Source: Zygnema cylindricum (Eukaryota > Streptophyta > Zygnematophyceae > Zygnematales > Zygnemataceae). Taken from it: DNA of 64,000 nt. The position numbers and the translations under genes are program-made. A model generated the notes under the pieces. The model was not told the origin of the DNA and did no database searches. It saw only the letters and a program-made list of their open reading frames with translations. Location of the stretch: positions 79,448-143,447 of the forward strand of contig JBBHKE010002714.1 of NCBI GenBank assembly GCA_037447655.1. The letters are read 5' to 3'. This document shows positions 21,985-33,280 of this stretch, in pieces; the stretch's first letter is position 1, and each line of letters opens with the position of its first letter.

Positions 21985-21985
21985 C
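21975..21985 (-). other. Primer-binding site of copia C
   Basis: The minus strand reads GGTTATGGGCC directly after the LTR terminal CA, the same half-tRNA-Met type as B2. Confidence 0.75.
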
Positions 21986-23050
21986 TGATATTCTATGGGT
22001 TCCATTTCCCCACAGAAATCGAAGACCTAAAGAAGCTTATCTAGATAGTGCCGACTCCAAGTTGATACAAACCCAAATGATTGACACCTTGACAGTTAGA
22101 ACTCGTATACAACTTCACCCCTGTGAAAGAAGACTTTGTGTGTGCTCAGTTTCACCACAGAAAGCAAAGCTTGAACATGTGTTTTGGACAATATTCCCCA
22201 CTTTGATTTTCCCTTAGAAATGCCGCCACCCTAGATGGAAAAAACTCTGACCTACTACTCCTATGTGTTGCTTGGACTCCCCTGAGTCCGCAACAAAAAA
22301 GAATCAGTGAATTTGCTCCCTTGAGCAGTTAGTTATGGCAAGCCAAAGATAGCCTATAAATACAAAAGGCTACCTGGAGAGAGGCGCCTCAAATATGCTA
22401 AGTCCCTGAACTCCTACTCATAACTACCTACTACTTTATACTAAGCCAATCAATAGAGTGTATAGTACAAGAAAGTACAGTGGCCAATTGTACTTCTTGT
22501 ACGGCCATTGTACAACATGGCCTTCTGGTTGACACTTGTCAACTTGGGTGCCATCGTTCCTCCTCCCATCTTTCCCGTCCTCCTCCCATCTTTCTCGTCC
22601 TCCAATGATGTGTCGCCACGTGGCAAAGCCCGCCGCGCTGTCCGGAAGCCGCCAAAGATTCATTCAGGTTTGGCAGGGACGACAACGTCCGTTCGATCAT
22701 GTATTTTATACGGTTAGATTCGCGTCCGCGAGCGCCGTCTGACTATAGATGTCGTTTCGTCAATTTTGGTATGTTTAAGTCAAAGTAACGTTTATATAAT
22801 ACTTTAATTATTTACCAAACCATATACGTGTATCGTTTCGTTATCGCCTAAGTGGTTAACACTCACGTCTGCAAAGTATTTTGCAGACCAAGGTTCAAAT
22901 CGTGATTAGGGCAACATATTGGTAATCTATCAAACTGTCTGTCTGTTTCCCTTTTTCTTTCTAACTATGGCGGCAGCCATGGTGACTCTCTCTATCTCTT
23001 CACTCTAGAGTCTAAATTAAGAAGTGAATATTAATTTCTTCTTTTCACCA
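21986..23050 (-). repeat. 5' LTR of copia C
   Basis: It ends (minus strand) CATAGAATATCA next to the PBS. Its outer terminus (CTTCTTTTCACCA on the plus strand) differs by one base from the expected CAACA. It matches 18970-20017 along its length. Confidence 0.85.
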
Positions 23051-23298
23051 GAGGCAAAGTACATTTTGGGAATTCAGATTAAAAGAGATAAAGAGAAGAA
23101 AACAATTAGACTAACTCAAAAGGAAGCAATTGTGAATATGCATGAAATTTTTCAAATGGATAAAGCAAATAGTTGTATGACTCCCATGGACTTAAAGAAA
23201 GGAAATGAGGGGAGTTCAGAAGAGGGAGTCTTGATCTTGGATAATGAGTTAGGGCCTGAGGAAAGCAAGTTCATGCAAACTATTCCGTACAGACAGGT
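23051..23298 (+). pseudogene. Copia B2 RT fragment between elements C and D
   Basis: It encodes KYILGIQIKRDK, LTQKEAIVNM and IPYRQV, the connection region between RT and RNase H. It continues in frame at 30639 (VGSLIYF) once element D is removed. Confidence 0.85.
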
Positions 23299-23809
23299 TG
23301 TAAAAGAGGCACGCTACACCACAACACGTTACAGTGCACAGCGGAAAACACTAAGGATCTTCCCGTAGCAACAGCAGGAATACACAGAACTCACAGACAA
23401 GGTTGAGCTTTATTACTTGAGAGAGAGTACAAGGTTGCGCTAGCTGTGTAGGTCTACTCCAGGTTTTTTTTTCACTCGGTCTACTTGCCTATTTAAACTA
23501 GCTAACTGCTAGTCAACCTAGTACTATACAGCTGTACACATGGGCCTTCGCGGTAAACCGAGATCTATCCAAAACTTCCTTCTAGAACTATACAGTTCCA
23601 ACTACATTCTGCGGCGTTGCTATGCTGCGCTGCTGCGCTACTGAGTTGCTATGTTGCGCTGCTGCGCTACCAAGTTGCTATGCTGCTATGCTGCGCTGGT
23701 CTGGAATCGCAGCTGCGCAGCTCTGGAATCGCAACTGCGCTGCTCTGAAATCGCAACAATAGCAGCCTAGCCCCAGCCACTAAGTACCCAATTCTGTAAC
23801 CCTGTTACA
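23299..23809 (-). repeat. 3' LTR of gypsy D
   Basis: It begins (minus strand) TGTAACAGGG after a polypurine stretch (AGTGGGAGGCAC, 23810-23825 region) and ends TTTTACA. A GCTGCGCTGCTGCGCTAC-type minisatellite occupies about 23605-23755. Confidence 0.9.
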
Positions 23810-23938
23810 GTGCCTCCCACTAAGGGTTCAGCGTCCCGCTGAACTTTGATCGACTCAGGGAAACTGTAATTGCCGGAGTATGTCATATGTTTCTTTGCGA
23901 TACTCTTCGAACTCCTGGCGAAGAGCGTCGAGTTGATT

Positions 23939-25500
23939 TCAGAGCTGTTCACATCGGGTCTCCAGAAACGCGATGTGATGATCTGCAGCTGCCAACCGCC
24001 TCCGAGTGATGCGTTCCCGAACCTGATTTTCCCCTTCCTCAACCTCGGGTACTTTGGGTTGCTGCGGAACGTCTACCGATGCAGGCTCCTCGGGTGCTGG
24101 AATCCTGGGTTCGGGTTTAGCCACTGGGGGAACTCCCTCTGGTTCCTCGTCCGCCGGTTCCCACCGAGGTACCTTCCGCAATTTGAAGGACACGTGTTTC
24201 CTTGCAGCTCGGGCTCGCTGCAAAGCATTCCTTCGAGCCAGCTTGAGTACTCGCACCTCAGGGGTGACCTCCGCTCGAGAGATGATGTCGTGGAGGCGTA
24301 CATCCCACGGGTGATAATGGCGGAGTAACCCGGGAACATCAATCCTGTACCTGTAGTTGTCCTCTACCATTTCCACGAACGGTAAGGTGTGAGGATTCAG
24401 CTGCACATAGCCTTTATGATTATTTCCCAGGTCCTTGGTCCGCATGAAATTCCACGCTGGGTGTGACGGAACATCGGCCGGGATACGGATAGGATCACCA
24501 GGCTTCCCTATACGCCATTCCTCGGGCCACTCCGAGGGGTTCCAATAAAACCTTTTGGCGAAGCTAAGGCGAGGTCCGGATGCTGGGTGTCGAGCGGTAG
24601 TGGAAAGAGGTAGTCAGGAATTTCCTCTCCCTGTTCACTCTCCTCCTCTGAATCTCTTCGGTTTTCGCGCAAGAGAAACACATCGTCACCACTGGGGTAT
24701 TGTTCCTCGGCCCTCCTCTCAGCGCTTTCAGACGACTGCTCGTCCGCGGTGCTCTCCTTGTTTGGGTCCCGCATCACCTCTAGATCTGAGGCGCGCTCCT
24801 CAATTGGCGGAGGCGTTGGTTCGCGTTCCGGTTCCTCCGCCTCCGACAGCTCATGATCCGCTTGAAATTCCTGATCACCTTCCCGAGTTGGGGTGTATTC
24901 AGGGTCCTGTGAGTTTTTTGACCCCTCCCCTCCACTGGTCTCCGCCGGTCCTGCCTCGCTACTGGCGCTTTCCTCCGGTTTCGGCTCCACTTCTACTTCT
25001 CTTCGCCTGCTTGCTTCCACCATGGCCTCCGCCGCCCTTAGCAATCTTTCGGAACGATTCGGGTCTCCTTGTCCCACTCGTACCAGTCTCCTCCTTTTTG
25101 GTGGTGGAGAGGACGACGACGCCATAGACACTGCTGAACCAGACAATTCCGGTAGCTCCAGAAGCGAAGGTAAACTGATTGTGCGGAGAGAAACTGTTTT
25201 CAAGCTGCCGAGACTAGGTTGGTCGTGAGGACGAATGGCGGCTGTATTCCCAGGGGTCGAGGGTTTCACTTTAGGACTGTGCAAAGCGTCGTTGCGTGCG
25301 AGGGTATCGCAGCGTCCAACATTTATAAAACTGCGCTGCTGCGGCGAAACCAAGGGATCGTCGTCACCTACATAGTGAAACACAATTGCGCCGTTGCGCT
25401 TTCCTTTCAGCGCAGCGGTGGTGCTGCGATCCTCTGACGTCATGGTGACCATGTTGCGCTGCGGTGGCTGCGCAGCTACGGCGCTGCGGTGTGGTAACAT
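23939..25500 (-). pseudogene. Additional ORF of gypsy D, downstream of integrase
   Basis: Two sense open stretches, 25500-24508 (330 codons from ATG) and 24445-23939, lie between the integrase and the 3' LTR. The second frame is open further upstream (to about 24600, through WNPSEWPEEWR), so they were one ORF of roughly 500 codons before a single frameshift. An inner ATG gives MASSSSPPPKRRRLVRVG with a likely nuclear localisation signal, followed by a long acidic Ser/Glu/Pro region. The second part is more ordered and basic (LKLARRNALQRARAARK). No membrane segment, so it is not envelope-like. I do not recognise the family; gypsy elements with extra sense ORFs are known, but their functions vary. 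Confidence 0.65.
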
Positions 25501-25689
25501 CGCCGCTGCGGTCCTTTACCGCGTCCCCAAGATGATTGCGATGGCTGCGACACTGCGATTCGCTCCCTTGTTGCGGCCGCTGCGATTGCCCCTCCGGTAA
25601 GGCTGAGTGTCCTCACTCCGCCGAAACCGGCGCAGCAACTCCGGGGAATGGAGATCCTTTTCGTCCACCCAAGAGTCGTCTTCGGCATT

Positions 25690-26862
25690 TTAACCCTTCG
25701 AACGCACCAAGTATTGGGTGGAGTTGGAATTCCGAGAGTGACGTGATTGAAGGATCTCTTCCACCTCATACTCGTCCGAGGTTCCTCGAACGGGTGGTAA
25801 AGGAGTATGCCGTTGTCGATTAGGGAACATTAAATCAGGATCGCGGAACGGTTTAAGAAGTGAAACATGGAAAACATTGTGGATATGCCAGTCCGTCGGG
25901 ATATCCAACTTGTACGCTACGTCGCCCACACGGGAAAGAATTGTGAACGGGCGCGTGAACTTTGGTGCCAACTTCTTAGAGAGGGCACCAGGCAAGGAGA
26001 GGTTTACCATATTAAGGCGAACCCTGTCCCCCACACAGAAGACGATGTCTTTCCAGTGAGCGTCGGCCTGCGACTTTTGACGATCCTTTGCCATTTGGAG
26101 CGCCTTGGCCGGCTTTTCCAGGTTTCCTTGCAAGGTTTTGGCAAAGTCCAAAGCAGCCGGTGTTTGGCAGTCCGCTACCAATAAGTTTTGGGGAAGAGTG
26201 GGTTGTCGTCGATTGAGGGAGAATGGTGTAGCATTTGTTGACGAGTGTACTGCACTGTTGTATGCTACCTCGATTGCTGTTAAATGGTCCACCCAATCCG
26301 TCTGGTGTACCGAGACATAAGCCCGCAATGCTTCCTCCAAAGTTCGATTCACCCTTTCAGTTTGACCATCAGTTTGAGGGTGGTAGGCTGTGGACATGGC
26401 CAGCTGCGTTCCGCATAACGTAAATAGATTTTGCCAAAAATGGCTCACGAATTTTCGATCGCAGTCGTTAACGATCCTTTTCGGAAGACCGTGATGGCGG
26501 AATATTTCCCGAAAGAATAAGACCGCAATATCCCGTGCACTAGCTGTAGTGGTCGTGGGTAGAAAATGTGCCATTTTCGTCAGATAATCCACGACGACAA
26601 AGATTGAGTCGTAGCCCTCCTTCGTCCGGGGAAGGGCCACGATGAAATCCATCGAGATCGCCTCCCAAGGAACAGATAGTATTGGGAGGGGGTGTAACAA
26701 GCCTTGTTGCCCTGAATCCGATTTGTTTCTATTACACGAGTCACACGTCCGGACATATTTTGCAATGTCTCGAGTCATGTTTGGCGAATAATACGCCTCA
26801 GCGACACGTGCGGTTGTTTTATCCCGCCCAAAATGTCCACTGAGCGGCTCGTCGTGACTCAT
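25690..26862 (-). pseudogene. Integrase with chromodomain, gypsy D
   Basis: The zinc-binding N-terminus (GHFGRDKT, then CDSCNRNK) is followed by the rve core: MDFIVALP, VNDCDRKF and HPQTDGQTERVNRTLEE, giving the D-D-E set. The C-terminal part has YKLDIP and HNVFHVSLLKPF, then a chromodomain start EYEVEEILQSRHS and QYLVRSKG. A TAA replaces the Tyr usual after KG, and the next codons (AEDDSWVDEKDL) continue the chromodomain past the stop. A frameshift near 26870 separates it from RNase H. Chromodomains of this class are thought to steer integration to marked chromatin. Confidence 0.85.
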
Positions 26863-29228
26863 TTGAAGAATCGTGTGACAAGTGCCGTAATTGTTGGCAC
26901 ATAAAGCCGTGTTGTCTTACTCGGTCTGTACCGCCACATACCATTGGCGGTTCGAACGAGTACTTTCCGTTTGATGAGTTCCTTTAGTGAATCATCGTCG
27001 CCGTAGGCGGCCTTTATCCGACTTAACCATTGTTCGTCCACTTGCACCGTACTGGTGACTGCGCCGAGCGTCGAATCTTGCGCTGCGGTCGACACTGCGC
27101 TTGTCTCCTTCACAGAGTCTTCGTTCCCCTGTTGTTGTGCTTGCGGTCGTTGCTCCGCTGCCAGCGCAGCGACGTCAGGTCTTCTGGACAGCGCATCTGT
27201 CGGGTTCGTTTTGCCCGACTTATATTCAATAACAAGTTCCGGACCAAAGGTTTACAAAAACGTCATCCAACGCACTTGTTTCTTGGACAACTTCGGCTGG
27301 GTTTGGAGATATTGTAAGGCATGGTGATCCATGATAACCGTGATCCGTTTCCCCTGAACGTAACACTTCCAAACCTCCAACGCATTGATAATAGCTATTG
27401 TTTCCTTCTCATGGGTGGCCCAATTCAACTCTACTGCTTTTAGTTTGCGACTGTCGTAGGCGATGGGTTGAAGGCCTTTTCCTTGATCCTGCATAAGGAT
27501 CGCTCCAATAGCCATATCGCTAGCGTCGGTAATTATCGTCCAAGGTAAATCTGGATCGGGAACAGCTAACACAGGGGCGGTAACCAACCGCTCCTTTAGC
27601 GTGTTAAAGGCTGCCCCTTGCGCCGTTTTCCATTCATAGGGCACATCATTCTTGAGCAATTCCGTGAGCGGTGCAGCGATCTTTGCGAAACCTTCGACAA
27701 AACGTCGATTATATGAGCATAGTCCTAGAAAGCTCCGTAACTCCGTGATATTTGCCGGCTGCGGCCACTCCTTAACGGCCTTTGTTTTGTTTGGGTCCAC
27801 TGCGATTCCGTCCCGGCTCACCACATGGCCTAAAAAATCAATCTTCTCCTTGAAGAAGTCACATTTACTTCTTTTTGCGTATAATTTATGCTCCCGAAGA
27901 ACTTGTAGGACCGTTCGTAAATGCTTCATATGTTTTTCCTTCGTTCGGCTATACACCAATATGTCATCTAAGAAGACGATCACAAACGCGTCCAGATATT
28001 GCCGAAAGATGGAATTCATTAAATGCATAAAGGTCGCCGGTGGGTTAGTCAACCCGAACGGTATGACCCGAAACTGGAAATGACCGTATCGAGTTCTGAA
28101 CGCCGTCTTCTCCACATCTTCCTCAGCAATTCTAATCTGTTGGTATCCGCTCCGCAAGTCTATTTTCGAAAAATATTTGGCACCTCGAAGCCGATCCAAC
28201 AATTCGTCTATCCTCGGTAGGGGGTACGCATTCTTCACCGTTAATGTGTTCAGCACTCGGTAGTCAATGCACATACGAAAACCTCCATCTTTCTTGTTCA
28301 CAAAGAGGACGGGGGCTCCATACGGTGACTTGTTTGGTTCGATTGCTCCGGCTTCGACCAACTCCGCGAGTTGCTTTTTGAGTTCGTCCAATTCGGTGTA
28401 GCTCATTTTGTACATCCGATTAGCCGGGGGTACCGCTCCAGGAACAAACTCTATCCTATGGTCTACTTCGCGCTTCGGAGGTAATCCTTCGGGGAGTTTT
28501 GGGGGGAATACATCTGGGTACTCCTCGAGAAGTTTTGTCATGACTTCCGGGGCCTCATCGGAAGTCTTTCCAATGTCGTCCTTTTCTTTGGAGACGAAGT
28601 CGGGGTCCTTCTTCTTCCATTCTTCCGGGATCTCCTCCTTCGCCTCCTCCATTGGCTAGACGACCGCCATACCAATCGTTTCCCCTTTCTTGAGTGCCCT
28701 CTTAAGCTGTAAGGCCGAAAGCAGGCGTTCCTCTTCCGCTCCCTTACCAGCCGCTCCCGCTTTTACCTCGAAATCTTCTTCACCTTTCTTCACTCTCATG
28801 ACGCCAATTCTCCAATCAATTGTCGGATTCCATTTTTGCAGCCACGTTTTCCCTAAGATTACCTCATGGTCCCCAAGAGGTAATACATGAAGTGTATCGT
28901 ACCATCGGAATTTCCCAATGCCGACGCGTAACCTCGGGGTACGATGTGTAATGGATAAGGAACTGCCGTCTGCCAATTATACCGACTGATGATCCTTTAG
29001 TACCACAAGAGGAAGTTTCAACCTTTTCACCGTCGCCTCGTTAATGAAGTTCCCCGATGCTCCGGAGTCCACCATGAAGTTAGCTGCACTCACTCCTATT
29101 TGACCCCGAAATATCAAAGGGTCTCCTCCTTCACCGGCTAACCTCATAACGGTAAGTTTTCCTTTTTGGGGCCTTTCCGTTTTGGACACTCTCGAGCCAT
29201 GTGATCGGGAGAACCGCACTGGAAGCAT
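26863..29228 (-). pseudogene. Protease-RT-RNase H of gypsy D with three nonsense codons
   Basis: One frame runs from protease to the linker before integrase. Protease has VDSGASGNFI and VILGKTWLQKW. RT has [31 protein letters not shown] and FLDDILVYS. RNase H has [13 protein letters not shown] and [11 protein letters not shown]. In-frame stops are TAA (28979-28977), TAG (28658-28656) and TAA (27254-27252); the frame is open again after each. Gag overlaps in a different frame (29228-29144). Confidence 0.88.
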
Positions 29229-30091
29229 AGTCCATTTTGCCTCCTCCGCTGGATTTCCTCGGGGGATAAGTCATTGGTCTTTGTCTTGGTAGTTTTCTTC
29301 TTTCTCCGCATGACGTTGACCGCTTCCTTATCCTCATCAACTGCGCCGAGCTCCATGGGGGTTGGACCTTCGTCTCGTCGATGTCCTCCGCTACTGCTCG
29401 ACCCGTAGTGATACGGTCTCCGGAGGTTAAAGTCGACCGAATCGGTCCGCTCCGCAAACTGGATGATTGCTGCGAGAGGAGGAGTCGTGCTTTCCCGGGC
29501 AAACCATTGTTCCACATCTCTACGAATAGACGACTTAAGCCCCTTCACGAAACGATCCACGGCTTCATCCTCCGTCATCGTAGGTATTTGAACCTTGCAC
29601 TCCAAGAACCTCTGCGTAAACTCCATCACTGAAGTTCGTTGCTTCAATACTGCGATATTATCTCTCGCCGCCTTCACCGTGTTGACGGGCTGCCAAGTGT
29701 CGCGGAGAAGTTGAACGAAGAGCGCCCAAACAATTGGTAACTCATCGTCCTCCACCAATGTTCTCCACCAAGCCCCCGCTGCCCCTTTAAGAAGACCACC
29801 CGCGTAGTGAATCTTCTCACGGTCCAATAGGCTAGGAAAATTCTCGAGATAGTTCGCCACGGAGAATAGCCATGAGTCAAGGCTCTTGTGTCTTGCAGGG
29901 TCAAACTCGTCGGGAATTCTTAATTTCAGTCTCCGGAAATCTCTCTCTACGCCTCCATGGGGTCGCTCCCCTAGACGCGACTCCAAGGCTGTGACAGTGT
30001 TACTCAGCTGCGCGTTCTGTAACCTCACACTTTCTAACTCCCTCAGAACTTGCGCCAACATTTCCGTAGTGGATACGCCGTGTTCGTCCAT
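29144..30091 (-). CDS. gag of gypsy D, 315 aa
   Basis: ATG 30091-30089 lies shortly after the PBS. The N-terminus is a predicted coiled coil (heptad-like LRELESVRLQNAQL). The middle is a retrotrans_gag domain with WLFSVANYLENFP, GAAGAWWRTL and FTQRFLECKVQIP. The C-terminus is basic with one zinc knuckle CFQCGSPDHMAREC. The frame is intact. Its product would assemble the retroelement particle and bind RNA. Confidence 0.88.
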   Translation of the reverse strand: MDEHGVSTTEMLAQVLRELESVRLQNAQLSNTVTALESRLGERPHGGVERDFRRLKLRIPDEFDPARHKSLDSWLFSVANYLENFPSLLDREKIHYAGGLLKGAAGAWWRTLVEDDELPIVWALFVQLLRDTWQPVNTVKAARDNIAVLKQRTSVMEFTQRFLECKVQIPTMTEDEAVDRFVKGLKSSIRRDVEQWFARESTTPPLAAIIQFAERTDSVDFNLRRPYHYGSSSSGGHRRDEGPTPMELGAVDEDKEAVNVMRRKKKTTKTKTNDLSPEEIQRRRQNGLCFQCGSPDHMARECPKRKGPKKENLPL

Positions 30092-30110
30092 GCTGTCGAG
30101 TCACGGGTGA

Positions 30111-30125
30111 TAGCTCTGATACCAA
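30111..30125 (-). other. Primer-binding site of gypsy D
   Basis: The minus strand reads TTGGTATCAGAGCTA, complementary to the 3' end of initiator tRNA-Met, one base after the LTR. This is the common plant type, unlike the copia elements in this window. Confidence 0.88.
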
Positions 30126-30638
30126 TGTAAAAGGGGCACGCTACACCACAACACGTTACAGTGCACAGCGGAAAACACTAAGGATCTTCCCGTAGCAACA
30201 GCAGGAATACACAGAACTCACAGACAAGGTTGAGCTTTATTACTTGAGAGAGAGAGTACAAGGTTGCGCTAGCTGTGTAGGTCTACTACCGGTGTCCCAT
30301 TCACTTGGTCTACTTGCCTATTTAAACTAGCCAACTGCTAGTCAACCTAGTACTATACAGCTGTACACGTGGGCCTTCGCGGCCAACCGAGATCTATCCA
30401 AAACTTCCTTCTAGAACTATACAGTTCCGACTACATTTTGCGGCGTTGCTATGCTGCGCTGCTGCGCTACTGAGTTGCTATGCTACGCTGCTGCGCTACC
30501 AAGTTGCTATGCTGCTATGCTGCGCTGGTCTGGAATCGCAGCTGCGCAGCTCTGGAATCGCAACTGCGCTGCTCTGAAATCGCAACAATAGCAGCCTAGC
30601 CCCAGCCACTAAGTACCCAATTGTGTAACCCTGTTACA
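30126..30638 (-). repeat. 5' LTR of gypsy D
   Basis: It matches 23299-23809 throughout. The differences are mostly single substitutions plus one short diverged patch near 30290 and a GA dinucleotide. Confidence 0.9.
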
Positions 30639-30988
30639 CAAGTTGTCGGTAGTTTGATCTATTTTATAAACTGTACTCGTCTTGATATTGCAGCATCTGT
30701 GGGAGTATTAAGTAGGAGTATGAATGATCATAGGAAGAAAGATTGGGAAGCGGCCAAAAGGGTCATGTGATACTTAATTGGAACAAAAGATTTGTGGTTG
30801 CATTTGGGAGGGGATAATACTAACATCACCACTTGGAGTGATGCTAGTTATGGGGATGCTTCGATGTGAAGGTATACTTCTGGGTATGTGTTGTATGTTG
30901 GGAATGGGGCTTGATGTTGGAGCAACAAGCAACAAAAGGTGATTGCTCAGTCCACCATGGAGACTGATTATATGGCCTCTTGTTCGGG
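30639..30988 (+). pseudogene. RNase H of copia B2
   Basis: It continues B2 pol: VGSLIYFINCTRLDIA, a stop after KRVM, TTWSDASYGD, another stop, then AQSTMETDYMAS. It ends abruptly where an LTR-C fragment is joined. Confidence 0.8.
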
Positions 30989-31266
30989 AGTCTACGCTAC
31001 ATAGAGGTGTATTTGGTAAGATATTTTGCTTGCCAAGGTGGCGACATTTCTGAGGGAAAGTCAAAGTGGGGAATGCTGTCCAAAACACATGTTCAAACTT
31101 TGCATTATGTGGCAAAACTGAGCACACACAAAGTCTTCTTTCACAGAGGTGAAGCTGTATACGAGTTTTGACTGTCAAGGTGTCAGTCTTTCGGGTTTGT
31201 ATCAACTTGGAGTCAGCACTATCTAGATAAGCTTCTTTAGGTCTGCGATTTCTGTGGGGAAATTGA
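30989..31266 (+). repeat. Partial LTR C (right part), forward
   Basis: It matches 34538-34824 closely (GAGTCTACGCTACAT to GGGGAAATTG). It lacks the left half and the PBS and passes straight into gag. Confidence 0.75.
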
Positions 31267-33280
31267 AAGGATGTTGGAGTAAGCATCGTGTCGGACACAA
31301 GGAGCGAGAATGGGATGAAGAAACTCACATCGATGCCTACTGGATCGGTTCTGGTAGTAGATGTTTAGAAAACCAAGGCTAATGATACTGAAATGTGGGA
31401 TTTTAACAATACTGTGGCGACACACTCATTTTATTCTCGGGCGTCTCACTCAAGCAGTGGCTACGCCTCATCTTCATGTGGATAGGACGGATGAGTTCTT
31501 GGAGGCTCTTGTCAACATTTCCAAAAGTGGTACGATTCAGCAGCAGGAGCTGACAGATCACAAGGTACAGGCATATGTGTACCATAGGGGAAAGATGTTA
31601 GATTTTTGTAATGACTTGGCCTATTATTTATGGAGTTGGAGAACGCAAGGAAAAGGGAGACCGAGAAAGAGAAGGTGAATACTTTGTTGATGAAACTCCT
31701 GGATGTTTATGAAACATTGTTAACAATGTTCAAGACTTGCCAGATCATCGATGGATCTGGAACTCCGTTGTGGGAATGATTTTGGTTCGGGAAAGCACAA
31801 TTGAGATTTGGAGAAAAGGAAAGAGTGTCCAGGCATTGGGTGTTGGGAGTAATTGGGGGGATAAGGATTCCAAGAAACTTTATGTAAACTTTGGTGTAGG
31901 AGGAAGAGGAAATCAATTGGACGGATCAGGATCGAGGCCCTCGAAGGGGCTTTGTCACTTTTGTAATAATCGGGACATCACATGGCGGAGTGCACTAAAC
32001 TGACATAGTTGAGATTGAAGGAGGAACAGGTCGGAAAACCAGCCGCAAGGAAAAAGAAGGCATTTGTGGCAACACAAGTCATCGGAGAGGATTCCGATGA
32101 GGACGATGGAGAACTCCTCCTCAACGAGGAGCTGGAGGAGAAAGGTGAGTCGGAGATTCCAAGGAGGCAAAAGTGTGCTTTTGGTGGAGTAAGAGAAGTT
32201 CTTGAAGAAGGATGGATTATTGATTCAAGAGCCTCTATGCATATTTGTTGAGAAAAACCAATGTTTAACAAGATGAGAAAGATCCCCACTGTAGAGATAG
32301 AGTATTAGGATGGGAGAATAGTGACCACTAGTTTTGTGGGATCAGTGGATTTGAGAGTCTTAGTTGATGGTAAGACATCTATAGTTACTTTCTCTGATGT
32401 TCTTTTCATCCCAGAGTTCAACAAGAATCTTTTCTCTACGTTGGTCTTAGATGATAAGGATTTTCATACTAGTACTAAGAAAGGAGTCTTTGTTGCTAGC
32501 TATGAGAATGAAGTGTACTTCACAGCTGAAAAAGGTAGCCAATAAATGTTTAGGCTAAATTTGAGTAATAGCAAGACGAGAGTTTACTATACTAGTGTAA
32601 ATGACTTGATGATGTGGCATAAAAGATTGGGACATGTGCATCTAGATAGATTGAAGGAAATGAAGAAAACGGGTGTAGATGAGGGAATACATTTTGGAGA
32701 CAGTGAGACTTTGGATGATTGTAGTGGATGTGCTCAAGGTAAGGCCCACAGATTGCCTTTTCCGAAAACCGCAACAAATAAGGGTGAAAATGTCTTACAT
32801 CTAGTTCACACTGACAAATGGGAACCGGCCAAAGTGCCATCAATTGGAGAGAAAAGATTTATGCTTACTATCACTGATGATTGGTATCGATACTCTAGAG
32901 TGTATTTCTTAAAAAACAAATCTAAGGTTTCGGCCTACTTTAAAAAGTATAAAGCGTGGAGTGAAAAGCTTCATGAGACACATATAAAGAGAGTGAGGAG
33001 TGGTAATGGGGGGGGGATACACTTCTAATAAATTTGAGGAGTTCTTGAAAGAGGAAGGGGTTCAACACCAAAAGCCTGTCCCAAAGAACCCAAAACAAAA
33101 CGGTGTAGCCGAAAGACTAAATCGGACATTTAGTGATAGTGCCAGTAGTATGTTGTCACATAAAAAATAAGAAAATGTTTTTGGGCAGATGTTATGAATT
33201 GTGCTAACTATCTCAAAAATAGAGTCCTCACCTCGGCGGTAAAAAGACAAACACCTTATGAAAGATGGACCACACAAAAT
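31267..33280 (+). pseudogene. Copia gag-protease-integrase remnant E1
   Basis: Gag fragment, zinc-knuckle region (GLCHFCNN), acidic linker LLLNEELEEKGE, a protease with WIIDSRASMHIC (Gly of D-S-G replaced by Arg), VLFIPEFNKNLFSTL, pre-integrase MMWHKRLGHVHLDRL with CSGCAQGKAHRLPFP, and integrase ITDDWYRYSRVYFLKNK. Stops at 32251, 32308 and 32543 and a shift at the poly-G near 33010 break it. It ends at PYERWT, where another LTR begins. Confidence 0.8.

Larger units (their letters stand above)
18970..23050 (-). mobile_element. Copia element C inserted in B2, mostly gag
   Basis: Minus-strand element with LTRs 21986-23050 (5') and 18970-20017 (3'). GAGGC is duplicated exactly on both sides (18965-18969 and 23051-23055), and the host B2 frame reads through (G-E-A-K-Y-I-L-G) when it is removed. 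The 1.97-kb interior keeps gag but only relics of pol, so it is a deletion derivative relying on enzymes from elsewhere. Confidence 0.88.
23299..30638 (-). mobile_element. Chromodomain Ty3/gypsy element D, 7.34 kb
   Basis: LTRs of 511 and 513 bp flank gag, protease, RT, RNase H, an integrase with a C-terminal chromodomain, and an additional ORF. The flanks CAGGT and CAAGT are an imperfect 5-bp TSD inside B2 pol. The LTRs differ at only a few percent of positions, so insertion is fairly recent, yet pol already has several nonsense codons and a frameshift. Confidence 0.9.

Noticed and set aside
19801-22916. Functional tRNA genes
   Set aside because: The A-box and acceptor-stem pairing are poor and the copies lie inside LTRs; treated as tRNA-like modules.
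24508-25500. Envelope-like protein in element D
   Set aside because: No signal peptide, membrane segment or cysteine pattern; the sequence is acidic with a nuclear-type basic cluster.
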